Assembly (NCBI RefSeq): GCF_000264315.1
Contig: NZ_AJXU01000051.1
Location: 1 to 64,000, forward strand
Direction of reading: 5' to 3'
Source: Rhodanobacter fulvus Jip2
GTDB taxonomy: Bacteria > Pseudomonadota > Gammaproteobacteria > Xanthomonadales > Rhodanobacteraceae
Length of the DNA: 64,000 nt
The notes beneath the pieces were generated by a model. The model was not told the DNA's origin. It worked only from the letters and a program-made list of their open reading frames with translations, and made no database searches. Positions 28,476 to 35,970 of this stretch are shown in pieces. The stretch's first letter is position 1; every line of letters begins with the position of its first letter. The translations under genes were made by a program, and so were the position numbers.

Positions 28476-28867
28476 CGTCCACCTCCCGCAGGGTTCGTCA
28501 CGAAGCCCACCGCATGCGCGAGAAAATGAGCCGGTTGTGCCGGTACGAAGACGAACACGTCGACGCGCCGAAACGTCGGATTCGGCGTCGTGGATACCTG
28601 TTCACTCCAGCCGAGGTCGATATCGCCCTGACGCTGGACACCCGACTGTTCACCCACCGGCAACCAGTCGCCACGCGCGTGATGTTCGGCCAGGCGATCG
28701 GCTGCGACCCAGCCGGCAAACAGCCGGGTGCGCAATTCGCCGAGGTAATTCGTGCCTTGCGCGGCCACCCGCAGCGCGGCCAGCAGCGATACCGCGACGA
28801 TGGTCATGGCCACCAGCACTTCGATCAGGGTGAACCCGCGCGCGTTACTTCGCCGCCATGTCGCCAT
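28472..28867 (-). CDS. gspI: GspI, type II secretion minor pseudopilin
   Basis: Minor pseudopilin. From the ATG at 28867 (131 residues) the leader is MATWRRSNARGFTLIEVLVA, with the G/F prepilin cleavage site. It is followed by MTIVAVSLLAALRVAAQGTNYLGELRTR, typical of GspI. It overlaps gspH by 23 bp and gspJ by 4 bp. Confidence 0.94.
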   Translation of the reverse strand: MATWRRSNARGFTLIEVLVAMTIVAVSLLAALRVAAQGTNYLGELRTRLFAGWVAADRLAEHHARGDWLPVGEQSGVQRQGDIDLGWSEQVSTTPNPTFRRVDVFVFVPAQPAHFLAHAVGFVTNPAGGGR

Positions 28868-29366
28868 AGGTTTTCCCCAGCCCCGGCGCAATACGCAAAT
28901 CACCCACCGGAGAGGCCGCCACGCCGTAGTGCTCGTCGGCCAGCGTCAGATCCATCGAGAACGCGGACATCGAACCACCGGCGGGAAACTGCAGTCGCAG
29001 GGTCGCTTGTGGCGCGCCGGCCTCATTGCGCAATTGCGAAATCACCATGGCATGCGGCAGTCGACGCGCGCGCAGCACGTCGTCATCGCGAATCTCCGAC
29101 CACACGTCATTCCTGCCCAGACGCGAGAATTCATAACGAAAGCCATCGGACGTCCAAACGATGGCGGCACCGGTGATGCGCGCCTCCTGCCCGGCAAGCT
29201 CGAACAGCTGCGCCAGCCGCTCGGCTTCGACGCGCAGCACGTCGCGATGGCCAGGCTGCAGCCGGGCACCGACCGTGCCCGCCAGGATGCCCATGATCAG
29301 CACCACGACCAGCATCTCCACCAGAGTGAAGCCGCCTGCATCACGGCAGACCGTCGCCTTGAGCAT
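28845..29366 (-). CDS. gspH: GspH, type II secretion minor pseudopilin
   Basis: Minor pseudopilin linking the GspG fibre to the tip. From the ATG at 29366, preceded by GAGGAG, it has 173 residues. The leader ends GGFTLVEMLVVVLIMGILAG, and the body has AERLAQLFELAGQEARITGAAIVW, the GspH pattern. An upstream extension to 29459 overlaps gspG and lacks a leader. Confidence 0.94.
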   Translation of the reverse strand: MLKATVCRDAGGFTLVEMLVVVLIMGILAGTVGARLQPGHRDVLRVEAERLAQLFELAGQEARITGAAIVWTSDGFRYEFSRLGRNDVWSEIRDDDVLRARRLPHAMVISQLRNEAGAPQATLRLQFPAGGSMSAFSMDLTLADEHYGVAASPVGDLRIAPGLGKTYGDMAAK

Positions 29367-29379
29367 CTGCGTGCGCTCC

Positions 29380-29814
29380 TCACAACATCCACGATCCAAG
29401 GTCGGCATCGTTGCCCTCACCACCTGGGGCACCGTCGGCGCCGAGTCCGTAGACATCAATTTCCCCGTGCATGCCGGGGTTCAAGTATTGGTAGGGATGG
29501 CCCCAGGGATCGCTGGGCAAACGACCGACGTAGCCCTCGGGTTTCCAGTTGGGCGGAACGGGATCGAATTCCGGTCGGCTCACCAGCGCCTGCAGGCCCT
29601 GTTCGGTCGTCGGATAGCGCTGGTTGTCCAGCCGATAAAGCTGCAACGCCTGCATCAAACTGGCAACGTCCTGGCGCGATGCGGTGACGCGCGCCTCGTC
29701 CGGCCGACTCATCACCTTGGGCACCACCAGCGCCGCGAGGATGCCGAGGATCACCACGACCACCATCAATTCCAGCAGCGTGAAACCACGTTGGGATGGA
29801 GCATGGATCGACAT
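29380..29814 (-). CDS. gspG: GspG, type II secretion major pseudopilin
   Basis: Major pseudopilin that polymerises into the piston-like pseudopilus. The 144-residue protein has the leader SQRGFTLLELMVVVVILGIL and the conserved PKVMSRPDEARVTASRQDV. It then has YRLDNQRYPTTEQGLQALV and the calcium-loop region YVGRLPSDPWGHPYQYLNPG. It is the first gene of the operon, so the promoter should lie in 29815-30227. The prepilin peptidase gspO is not in the window. Confidence 0.97.
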   Translation of the reverse strand: MSIHAPSQRGFTLLELMVVVVILGILAALVVPKVMSRPDEARVTASRQDVASLMQALQLYRLDNQRYPTTEQGLQALVSRPEFDPVPPNWKPEGYVGRLPSDPWGHPYQYLNPGMHGEIDVYGLGADGAPGGEGNDADLGSWML

Positions 29815-30227
29815 GGTGGCGTCACCCTGAATGCGCGGTAGGAGTACGGCCGGGACACGCGATCGCGTTGAGCATGGATGCGACCCGGTGGGTTATGTCC
29901 TGAGATGCACGCCGTCGCGCCCAGGTTCCCCGAAACGCAAACATGTCTCGACCCAGCGCGAAAACAATTCACTCCAGACAACGCGCACCGCGTCGACTGA
30001 CGCGACAACGGGAACCTTCCCTGTGCCGCTGCGTCTGCTGGTGAACAGGGGGCGATAAATCCGACGCCAGGGGAATGCCGTTCGGAAGTCGCGCCACGTG
30101 TGTCACACGGATTCGTCCGCACGTCGAAATTTTTTCATGAGGCCAGCAGGTATCGGCTGGCTGGGTTGCTGCGGCCGCAAGAAATGTTTCGTCCTGACTG
30201 ATCGCGTCCAATAGAGAGGGAAAGCAA
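29815..30227. promoter_or_regulatory. 413-bp divergent regulatory region between gspG and the cytochrome gene
   Basis: No supported ORF. It must hold the gsp operon promoter on the minus strand and the cytochrome promoter on the plus strand, but I could not assign clear -35/-10 boxes. The dyad CGTGTG-T-CACACG at 30097-30109 is the clearest operator-like element. A GAGAGGG ribosome-binding site precedes the plus-strand ATG at 30228. Confidence 0.5.
30097..30109. promoter_or_regulatory. Operator-like dyad CGTGTG-T-CACACG
   Basis: A perfect 6+6 inverted repeat with a one-base centre, 119 bp upstream of the cytochrome gene start. It resembles part of a CRP/Clp half-site arrangement but does not match TGTGA-N6-TCACA spacing. 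Its role as a binding site is a guess. Confidence 0.3.
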
Positions 30228-31835
30228 ATGAGCAGATACATGCGAAAGAAATGGTTGCCGGGGGCCTTGTCCGTCGCGCTCGGCGTCGGCCTCGCCGGTT
30301 GCGGCGGCTCCGGTCACAACGGCCAGGCGTCGGATCCCACGGCCCCGCAAGCCCCCGCCCTCAAGGTGGTTTCCACCATGCCCGCCGACGGCGCCACCGA
30401 CGTGCTGAACACGGCCGAGGTCAGCGCCACCTTCGACCAGTCGATCGATACCGCGACACTCAAGAACGCAAACTTCAGCGTGAACTGCCCGGCCGACGCG
30501 GAACCGTTTGGCTCGGTCGTCTACGACGACGCCACCAGAAAGGCGACCTTCGTGCGCATTACCGAGTCACCCACCAATCTGCCGCAGTCCGAGGTGGCCG
30601 AACCGATGCAGGCGGGTGTCACCTGCACGGCAACCATCACGACTGGCGTCAAGGGATCCGACGGTGCGGCGCTGGCGGCGAACTTCGAGTGGACGTTCTC
30701 CACCGTGACGGACACGGCGTTCCTTGATGAGGGCAAACGGATTTTTCGCTTTGACACGTTCGGCGATGAAACCACGTGGACTGACACCTTGAGGATGAAC
30801 GAGGTCATCCAGACTGCCGTTGACCCGACAACGGCGCTGGCGGTCGGCCTGAAGGTCGACGCCGAGGCGCTGCCGCAAGCGGTGGTTGATGGCATCGTGG
30901 ACAAGAGCATCAGCTTGACCGACCCGCAAACCACGCTCGCCCTGATCAGCCTCGACGCGGTGGTGGGCATCAAGGGCACGGTGACGACCGCCGCCGACGG
31001 CAAGATGACGCTGACGCGCGTCGGCATCACCTGTGCGCTGTGCCACTCCACCGTCGACAATTCATTTGACCACGGCATCGGCAAGCGGCTTGACGGCTGG
31101 CCGAATCGCGACCTGGACCCAGGCTTCATCATCTCCCTGTCGCCGGCACTCACCGCCGAACAAAGGGCAGTCTACAAATCGTGGGGGCCGGGCTTCTACG
31201 ATCCGCGCTTCAACATCGACGGGCTGAATGGCCCGCAGGTGATCACGCCGGCGTATGGCTTGCAGAATATCCACAAGATCATCGCCACCGGCGACGGTGA
31301 CGACCTCGCCTACTGGAACCGCTATGTCGGCGTGACCCAGATGGGCGGCCATGGCAACTTCACCGACGCGCGCGTGGGCGCGGGCATAGACATCACCAAC
31401 GGAACCGACGACCTGATAACGGCCAAGTTGCCCGCGTTGCAGGCCTATCAGCTATCCATCGCAGCACCGCCTGCGCCCGCGGGCAGTTTCGATACAGCCG
31501 CCGCCACGCGTGGCAAGGCGCTTTTCGAAGGCAAGGCCGGTTGCAGCACCTGTCACAGCGGCCCGGAATTCACCGACGCCAACGAGCGCCTGCACAGTCC
31601 GAGTGAAGTGGCCAGCGAACCCGAGGCGCCCGGTGTGACGAGCTATGCCTCGCGTACGGCGACCAGGATGTACCGCACGGCCCCGTTGAAGGGTGCATGG
31701 CAGCATCCGCCGTACTTCCACAATGGTTCGGCCGACACGCTGGTGGACGTGGTCAACAGGTACAACGCCAAGCAGTCGCTTGGCCTGACCGGCCCGGAAG
31801 TCGAGGATGTCGCGCAATACGTGAAGTCGCTCTAG
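30228..31835 (+). CDS. Lipoprotein with N-terminal Ig-like domain and C-terminal di-heme cytochrome c region
   Basis: Predicted exported lipoprotein of 535 residues. The signal peptide ends GVGLAGCGGSG, a plausible lipobox. Residues about 40-165 look like an Ig-like Big_5 domain (VVSTMPADGATDVLNTAEVS to FEWTFSTV). The rest resembles cytochrome c peroxidase-type or di-heme cytochromes, with two CxxCH motifs: CALCH (about residue 268) and CSTCH (about 440). The terminal part, TAPLKGAWQHPPYFHNGSAD, is like MauG/CcpA family proteins. The substrate is unknown. It is monocistronic, next to an ECF sigma gene, and followed by a strong terminator. Confidence 0.75.
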   Translation: MSRYMRKKWLPGALSVALGVGLAGCGGSGHNGQASDPTAPQAPALKVVSTMPADGATDVLNTAEVSATFDQSIDTATLKNANFSVNCPADAEPFGSVVYDDATRKATFVRITESPTNLPQSEVAEPMQAGVTCTATITTGVKGSDGAALAANFEWTFSTVTDTAFLDEGKRIFRFDTFGDETTWTDTLRMNEVIQTAVDPTTALAVGLKVDAEALPQAVVDGIVDKSISLTDPQTTLALISLDAVVGIKGTVTTAADGKMTLTRVGITCALCHSTVDNSFDHGIGKRLDGWPNRDLDPGFIISLSPALTAEQRAVYKSWGPGFYDPRFNIDGLNGPQVITPAYGLQNIHKIIATGDGDDLAYWNRYVGVTQMGGHGNFTDARVGAGIDITNGTDDLITAKLPALQAYQLSIAAPPAPAGSFDTAAATRGKALFEGKAGCSTCHSGPEFTDANERLHSPSEVASEPEAPGVTSYASRTATRMYRTAPLKGAWQHPPYFHNGSADTLVDVVNRYNAKQSLGLTGPEVEDVAQYVKSL

Positions 31836-31867
31836 ACGACTGCCGACGTGCAACCGCGGGGAGGGGA

Positions 31868-31898
31868 ATGGGGGCGACCTTGTACGGGTCGCCCCCAT
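31868..31898 (+). terminator. Intrinsic terminator-like hairpin after the cytochrome gene
   Basis: ATGGGGGCGACC (31868-31879) pairs perfectly with GGTCGCCCCCAT (31887-31898) across a 7-base loop, followed by TTTCG. The hairpin is symmetric, so it may also serve the convergent ECF sigma gene ending at 31944. Confidence 0.75.
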
Positions 31899-31943
31899 TT
31901 CGCGCACACAAGTTCAGCGTGGACTGCCGTTTTGCACCGTGGA

Positions 31944-32741
31944 TCAGCCCTCACCCGGGCAACGGGAGCCCGACGGGGCCAGAACGAGCGATTCGACATC
32001 AGGCCGTGCCACACGCAAACGATCGCCGAAGCCAGGAGTGGCTTCTCCCACGAGCCGTGCCATCACCGCTTTCGTCAACCAGGCGCAGCGCACACCCAGG
32101 AACGGAAAGGTTTCCGACAGCATGTTGCCGAGCGTCTTGTACAGCGATTTGCACAGCAACCGGCGCGCCCTGAACAGCCGCGTCTTTACGGTTTGCGGCT
32201 TGATCGACAACCGGGCAGCGGTTTCCTCCACGCTGCACTCCTCGATCGCGCGCAACGTGAAAACCTGGCGATACGGGTCTGGCAGATGATCGATCGCGCG
32301 TTTCAGCAAACGGCGAACTTCGACCTGGGCCGCGAGCGAAACGGGATCGCCGTGCGCGGACCGGGACGGGCCAACCCAGTGCGGATCCACGGACGACGCG
32401 TCGATCTGTTCAACCCCGACCATAGCATGCCGTTTGCGCAAATGGCTGCGCGCCTCGTTGAGCACGATACTGACCAGCCAGGTACGCAAGGGCGCATCAC
32501 CGCGGAACGAATCAAGCCGGTGATAGGCCCGCATGAAAGACTCCTGCACGACGTCCTCCGCTTCTGCAGCGTCATCGACCACACCGTGCGCGATACGATG
32601 CAATTGGGGGCCATAGCGCTGCACGACGTGCCGAAACGCCTCACGGTCACCGCTTCTCACCAATGCAACCAGCGCGACGTCGTCCAGCGCGGGGGTATGG
32701 GTCGATATGACGTTTGCGGGCGGTGGCTCGGCTTGCTGCAT
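31944..32741 (-). CDS. ECF-type RNA polymerase sigma factor
   Basis: Extracytoplasmic-function sigma factor. From the ATG at 32741 (265 residues), region 2 is seen as ALVRSGDREAFRHVVQRYG and DAEDVVQESFMRAYHRLDSFRG (region 2.4 DNA contact), then a linker, then region 4 HLPDPYRQVFTLRAIEECSVEETAARLSIKPQTVKTRLFRARRLL. A C-terminal extension of about 65 residues follows region 4. No anti-sigma gene is adjacent. The frame can start at 32795 instead. It is divergent from ccmA, and its regulon cannot be told from the sequence. Confidence 0.85.
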   Translation of the reverse strand: MQQAEPPPANVISTHTPALDDVALVALVRSGDREAFRHVVQRYGPQLHRIAHGVVDDAAEAEDVVQESFMRAYHRLDSFRGDAPLRTWLVSIVLNEARSHLRKRHAMVGVEQIDASSVDPHWVGPSRSAHGDPVSLAAQVEVRRLLKRAIDHLPDPYRQVFTLRAIEECSVEETAARLSIKPQTVKTRLFRARRLLCKSLYKTLGNMLSETFPFLGVRCAWLTKAVMARLVGEATPGFGDRLRVARPDVESLVLAPSGSRCPGEG

Positions 32742-32962
32742 GCTGCGTTGGATGCGATGGTGGCCCCGGCGGTTCCGCCATCGTTCCACCACCATCGCGG
32801 ATGCTCGCTTTCATCGAGCCGGATTCGCTTGCCACGGTCCCGGCCTCGACGTGCCGGGCCGGATCGGATCGATCACCAGACAGCCGTTCCTCGCTCTACC
32901 GTCGCGCTAGCGGCACTGCGCCGCATGGACAAGCGGCCACGCCATTGCGGACAATCACGGGG

Positions 32963-33598
32963 ATGACTGCCGTCCGTACCGTTGTGCCCCTGCTCGAAGC
33001 GCGGGCCGTGAGTTTCCAGCGCCAGGACGAACCGGTGTTCGCGCCGCTGGATTTCCGGCTGCACGAGGGTGAACTGGCCCTGGTGGAAGGCGACAACGGC
33101 AGCGGCAAGACCACCCTGCTGCGCATGCTCGCCGGCCTGCTCCATCTGGGCGCCGGCGATTTGCTGTGGCGCGGCGAAGCGCTGCAGCGCGACCTTTGCG
33201 CCGGCGACATCCTGTTCCTCGGCCACCAGCTCGGCCTCAAGGCCGACCTCAGCCCGCGTGAGAACCTGCGCGTCGCCACCGGCCTGCATGGCACGCGCGA
33301 AGGCATGGACAGTGCGTCCCTCCTCGCCGAGATCGGCCTGCGTGGTTATGAGGACGAACCCGTGCGCCGCCTGTCGGCCGGGCAGAAGAAGCGCGCGGCG
33401 CTGGCCCGGCTGGCGATGCTGCCCGCCACGCTTTGGCTGCTGGACGAACCCTATGCGAACCTCGATCGCGCCGGCATCGCGCTGGTGAACGACATGCTGG
33501 AGCGTCACACCAATGGCGGCGGCGCCGCCATGGTCACCAGCCACGGCACGGTGAGCTTTCACGGCGGCGAGCCGCGACGGATCCGCATGCATGGCTAA
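32963..33598 (+). CDS. ccmA: CcmA, heme-exporter ATPase for cytochrome c maturation
   Basis: ATPase of the CcmABCD complex, which releases holo-CcmE from CcmC-heme. From the ATG at 32963 (211 residues) it has the Walker A EGDNGSGKTTLLRMLAG, signature RLSAGQKKRAALARL, Walker B LWLLDEPYANLD and the His switch TSHG. It is short, as expected for CcmA. It is the first gene of an intact ccmABCDEFGHI cluster. The open frame extends back to 32714 over the sigma-factor gene region and is not used. Confidence 0.93.
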   Translation: MTAVRTVVPLLEARAVSFQRQDEPVFAPLDFRLHEGELALVEGDNGSGKTTLLRMLAGLLHLGAGDLLWRGEALQRDLCAGDILFLGHQLGLKADLSPRENLRVATGLHGTREGMDSASLLAEIGLRGYEDEPVRRLSAGQKKRAALARLAMLPATLWLLDEPYANLDRAGIALVNDMLERHTNGGGAAMVTSHGTVSFHGGEPRRIRMHG

Positions 33599-33622
33599 TG
33601 CACAGCACATCATGCGCGGGCT

Positions 33623-33715
33623 CCTCCCCCTGCAAGCAGGGGGAGGCTGGGAGGGGGTCAAGCTTTGCGGAAAAGCTCTACCCCTCCCCAGCCCTCCCCT
33701 GCGAGCAGGGGAGGG
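33623..33715. repeat. Nested palindromic element between ccmA and ccmB
   Basis: Three hairpins nest in about 93 bp. CCTCCCCCTGC/GCAGGGGGAGG lies at 33623-33646 and CCCTCCCCTGC/GCAGGGGAGGG at 33692-33715. The region between them also folds, CTGGGAGGGGGT with ACCCCTCCCCAG, closing on AGCTTT/AAAGCT. The element separates ccmA from ccmB within the operon and is of the same general kind as other repeats in this window. Confidence 0.75.
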
Positions 33716-33724
33716 AGCAAAGCC

Positions 33725-34411
33725 ATGAGTCGCGCAACCCTCACCACCGCCTGCGCCGCGATGCTGCGACGCGACCTCACCCTCGCCTGGCGCCGCCGCG
33801 GCGACATCGCGATGCCAGTGCTGTACGCGTTGATCGTCACCATGCTGTTCCCGTTCGCGCTGGGGCCGGAGGACACCTTGCTGCAGCGGATCGCCGGCGG
33901 CGTGGTGCTGGTCACCGTGTTGCTGGCGATGCTGCTGGCGCTGGATGCGATGTTCGCCAGCGACATCGAGGACGGTTCGCTGGAACAACTGGTGCTGGCA
34001 CCGCAGCCGCTAGCGCTGATGCTGGGCATGAAGATCCTGGCGCACTGGGTCACCATCGCCCTGCCGCTGATCGTGATTTCGCCGCTGATGGCCGCGCTGT
34101 TGCACCTGCCCGCATCGGTCATTCCGGTGCTGTTGCTGGCCTTGCTGCTGGCCACGCCATTGCTCAGCCTGCTGGGCGCGGTGCTGGTTGCGCTGACGGT
34201 CGGCACCCGACGCTCTGGTATGCTGCTCGCCTTGATGTTGCTGCCTTTGTGCGTGCCGGCCGTGATTTTCGCCGCGGGCGCGGTAGCTGCCGCCCAGCAG
34301 GGTCTGCCCTGGCTGGCACCGATCAGCTGGCTTGCCGCCGCACTCGTATTGGCCGTGGTACTGGCGCCGCTGGCCTGCGCCGCCGCCCTTCGCATTGCCC
34401 TGGATTCGTGA
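33725..34411 (+). CDS. ccmB: CcmB, heme-exporter permease
   Basis: Membrane subunit of the CcmAB transporter-like complex. From the ATG at 33725 (228 residues) it contains MLRRDLTLAWRRRGDIAMPVLYALIV, a typical CcmB start, the conserved DIEDGSLEQLVLAPQPL, and six hydrophobic segments. The next gene, ccmC, starts 5 bp after its stop. A hairpin element separates it from ccmA. Confidence 0.93.
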   Translation: MSRATLTTACAAMLRRDLTLAWRRRGDIAMPVLYALIVTMLFPFALGPEDTLLQRIAGGVVLVTVLLAMLLALDAMFASDIEDGSLEQLVLAPQPLALMLGMKILAHWVTIALPLIVISPLMAALLHLPASVIPVLLLALLLATPLLSLLGAVLVALTVGTRRSGMLLALMLLPLCVPAVIFAAGAVAAAQQGLPWLAPISWLAAALVLAVVLAPLACAAALRIALDS

Positions 34412-34416
34412 TCCCT

Positions 34417-35175
34417 ATGGCTAACTGGGTCCCCCTCTGGTTGCACCGGCTCAGCTCGCCGCCAACCTTTTATCGCTTCGCCGGAATGCTGCAGCCGTGG
34501 GCGATGACGCTGGCCCTGCTGCTGGGCGCGATCGCGCTTTATGGCGGCCTGGTGCTGGCGCCCGCCGACTACCAGCAGGGTGACGCCTACCGCATCATCT
34601 TCATCCACGTGCCCAGCGCGTGGATGAGCATGTTCATCTACGCAGTGATGGGCGTGGCGTCGTTCATCGCGCTGGTGTGGCGGATCAAGCTGGCCGAAGT
34701 GGTGGCGATGGAGTCGGCGCCGATCGGCGCGGCGTTCACCTTCATCACCCTGGTCACCGGCTCGCTGTGGGGCAAGCCGATGTGGGGCACCTGGTGGACC
34801 TGGGATGCGCGGCTCACCTCCGAGCTGGTGTTGCTGTTTCTGTTTCTCGGCGTGATCGGTCTCTACCGCGCCTTCGAGGATCGCCGCCAGGGCGCGCGCG
34901 CCGCCGCCTTCCTGGCCATCATCGGCATCATCAACGTGCCGATCGTGCATTTCTCGGTGAACTGGTGGAACACCTTGCACCAGGGCAGCACGGTCAATGT
35001 GTTCGGCAAATCCACCATGTCCTGGGACATGCTGTGGCCGCTGCTGACGATGACGCTGGCCACCAAGTTCTATTACGCCGCCAGCCTGTTCCGGCGCGCG
35101 CGCACCGATTTGCTTTCACTGGAAGGCGGCAAGGACTGGGTGCGACAAATTGCCCAGGACGAGGACGCGCGATGA
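34417..35175 (+). CDS. ccmC: CcmC, heme-handling protein of cytochrome c maturation
   Basis: Heme-handling protein that loads heme onto CcmE. From the ATG at 34417 (252 residues) it has six membrane segments and the tryptophan-rich WWD signature WGTWWTWDARLTSELVL. Flanking histidines are present in HVPSAWMS and IVHFSVNWWNTLHQG, as in the family. It overlaps ccmD by 4 bp (ATGA). Confidence 0.95.
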   Translation: MANWVPLWLHRLSSPPTFYRFAGMLQPWAMTLALLLGAIALYGGLVLAPADYQQGDAYRIIFIHVPSAWMSMFIYAVMGVASFIALVWRIKLAEVVAMESAPIGAAFTFITLVTGSLWGKPMWGTWWTWDARLTSELVLLFLFLGVIGLYRAFEDRRQGARAAAFLAIIGIINVPIVHFSVNWWNTLHQGSTVNVFGKSTMSWDMLWPLLTMTLATKFYYAASLFRRARTDLLSLEGGKDWVRQIAQDEDAR

Positions 35176-35399
35176 ATGCCGTGCAAAGCTTTCTGGCGAT
35201 GGGCGGCTATGCCGCCTATGTGTGGCCCGCCTACGCGGTGTTCTTCATCGTGCTGATTGCCGACACGATCGCGCCGCGCCTGCGCCGGCAGCGCCTGCTG
35301 CGTGAACTTCGCGCCCGGTTTGCCCGTCAAAGCGCCCGCCAGCCGCACGTCGGCAACGGTTCCTCTCCCACTCCACCAGCCGCCATCGACGGTCAGTGA
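35172..35399 (+). CDS. ccmD: CcmD, small membrane protein of the CcmABC complex
   Basis: A 75-residue membrane protein that stabilises the CcmABC-CcmE complex. It starts [21 protein letters not shown], the diagnostic GGYAxYVWPAY motif, followed by a hydrophobic helix and a basic stretch ([18 protein letters not shown]). The ATG overlaps the ccmC stop. Confidence 0.92.
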   Translation: MNAVQSFLAMGGYAAYVWPAYAVFFIVLIADTIAPRLRRQRLLRELRARFARQSARQPHVGNGSSPTPPAAIDGQ

Positions 35400-35404
35400 G
35401 CCTC

Positions 35405-35881
35405 ATGAATCCCACCCGCAAGCGCCGACTCACCATCGTTGTACTGGTTGCCGTGGCCGCCGCCGTGGCCGCCGGCCTTGGCGTGTACGCGCTGCAAAAC
35501 AACATGAATTACCTGCTGACGCCCAGCCAGGTGCAGTCGGGACAGGCGGCGAGCTACAAGACGTTCCGCCTGGGCGGCATGGTCAAGGCCGGCTCGATCC
35601 AGCGCAGCAGCGATTCGTTGAAGGTGACCTTCACCGTGGTCGACGCCGGCGGCGCCATGCCGGTCGAATACACCGGCATCCTCCCCGACCTGTTCCGCGA
35701 CAACCAGTCGGTCATCGCCACCGGCCACATGTCCAGCGCCCGCTTCATCGCTACCGAAGTGCTGGCCAAGCATGACGAGACCTATATGCCCAAAGAGCTG
35801 AAGGACGCCATGGCCAAAGCGCATGAAGGAAAGCAGGTCGAAGACGCGGGGAATGGGGAATCGGGAAGGGGGAATCGTTGA
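35405..35881 (+). CDS. ccmE: CcmE, periplasmic heme chaperone
   Basis: Heme chaperone that binds heme covalently and passes it to CcmF/H. From the ATG at 35405 (158 residues) it has a basic N-terminus ([10 protein letters not shown]), one membrane anchor and the OB-fold domain. The heme-binding motif [14 protein letters not shown] carries the covalent His and the nearby Tyr. The last 10-12 residues ([10 protein letters not shown]) are encoded by a dispersed GGGAATC repeat and so are probably not functional. A GTG at 35396 would overlap ccmD. Confidence 0.94.
   Translation: MNPTRKRRLTIVVLVAVAAAVAAGLGVYALQNNMNYLLTPSQVQSGQAASYKTFRLGGMVKAGSIQRSSDSLKVTFTVVDAGGAMPVEYTGILPDLFRDNQSVIATGHMSSARFIATEVLAKHDETYMPKELKDAMAKAHEGKQVEDAGNGESGRGNR
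35848..35876. repeat. GGGAAT-type repeat at the end of ccmE
   Basis: G-rich repeat with GGGGAATGGGGAATCGGGAA overlapping the ccmE stop region. It pairs as an inverted copy with 35931-35960 across a core of about 55 bp, matching the layout seen at the left edge of the window. Confidence 0.65.
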
Positions 35882-35930
35882 AGCATGAAAACCACGATCC
35901 CTGCCGCTAGGTCACGATACAGCGCGACTT

Positions 35931-35960
35931 CCGATTTTCCATTCCCCATTCCCCACTCCC
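35931..35960. repeat. Inverted partner of the ccmE-end repeat
   Basis: C/T-rich copy with ATTCCCCATTCCCC just upstream of the ccmF start (35971). Together with 35848-35876 it makes an inverted-repeat-flanked insert between ccmE and ccmF. Confidence 0.6.
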
Positions 35961-35970
35961 GGCCCCAAGC

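Noticed and set aside
32714-32962. N-terminal extension of ccmA
   Set aside because: The extension is Arg/Pro-rich, overlaps the start of the divergent sigma gene and has no ABC features. The ATG at 32963 directly precedes the normal CcmA start.
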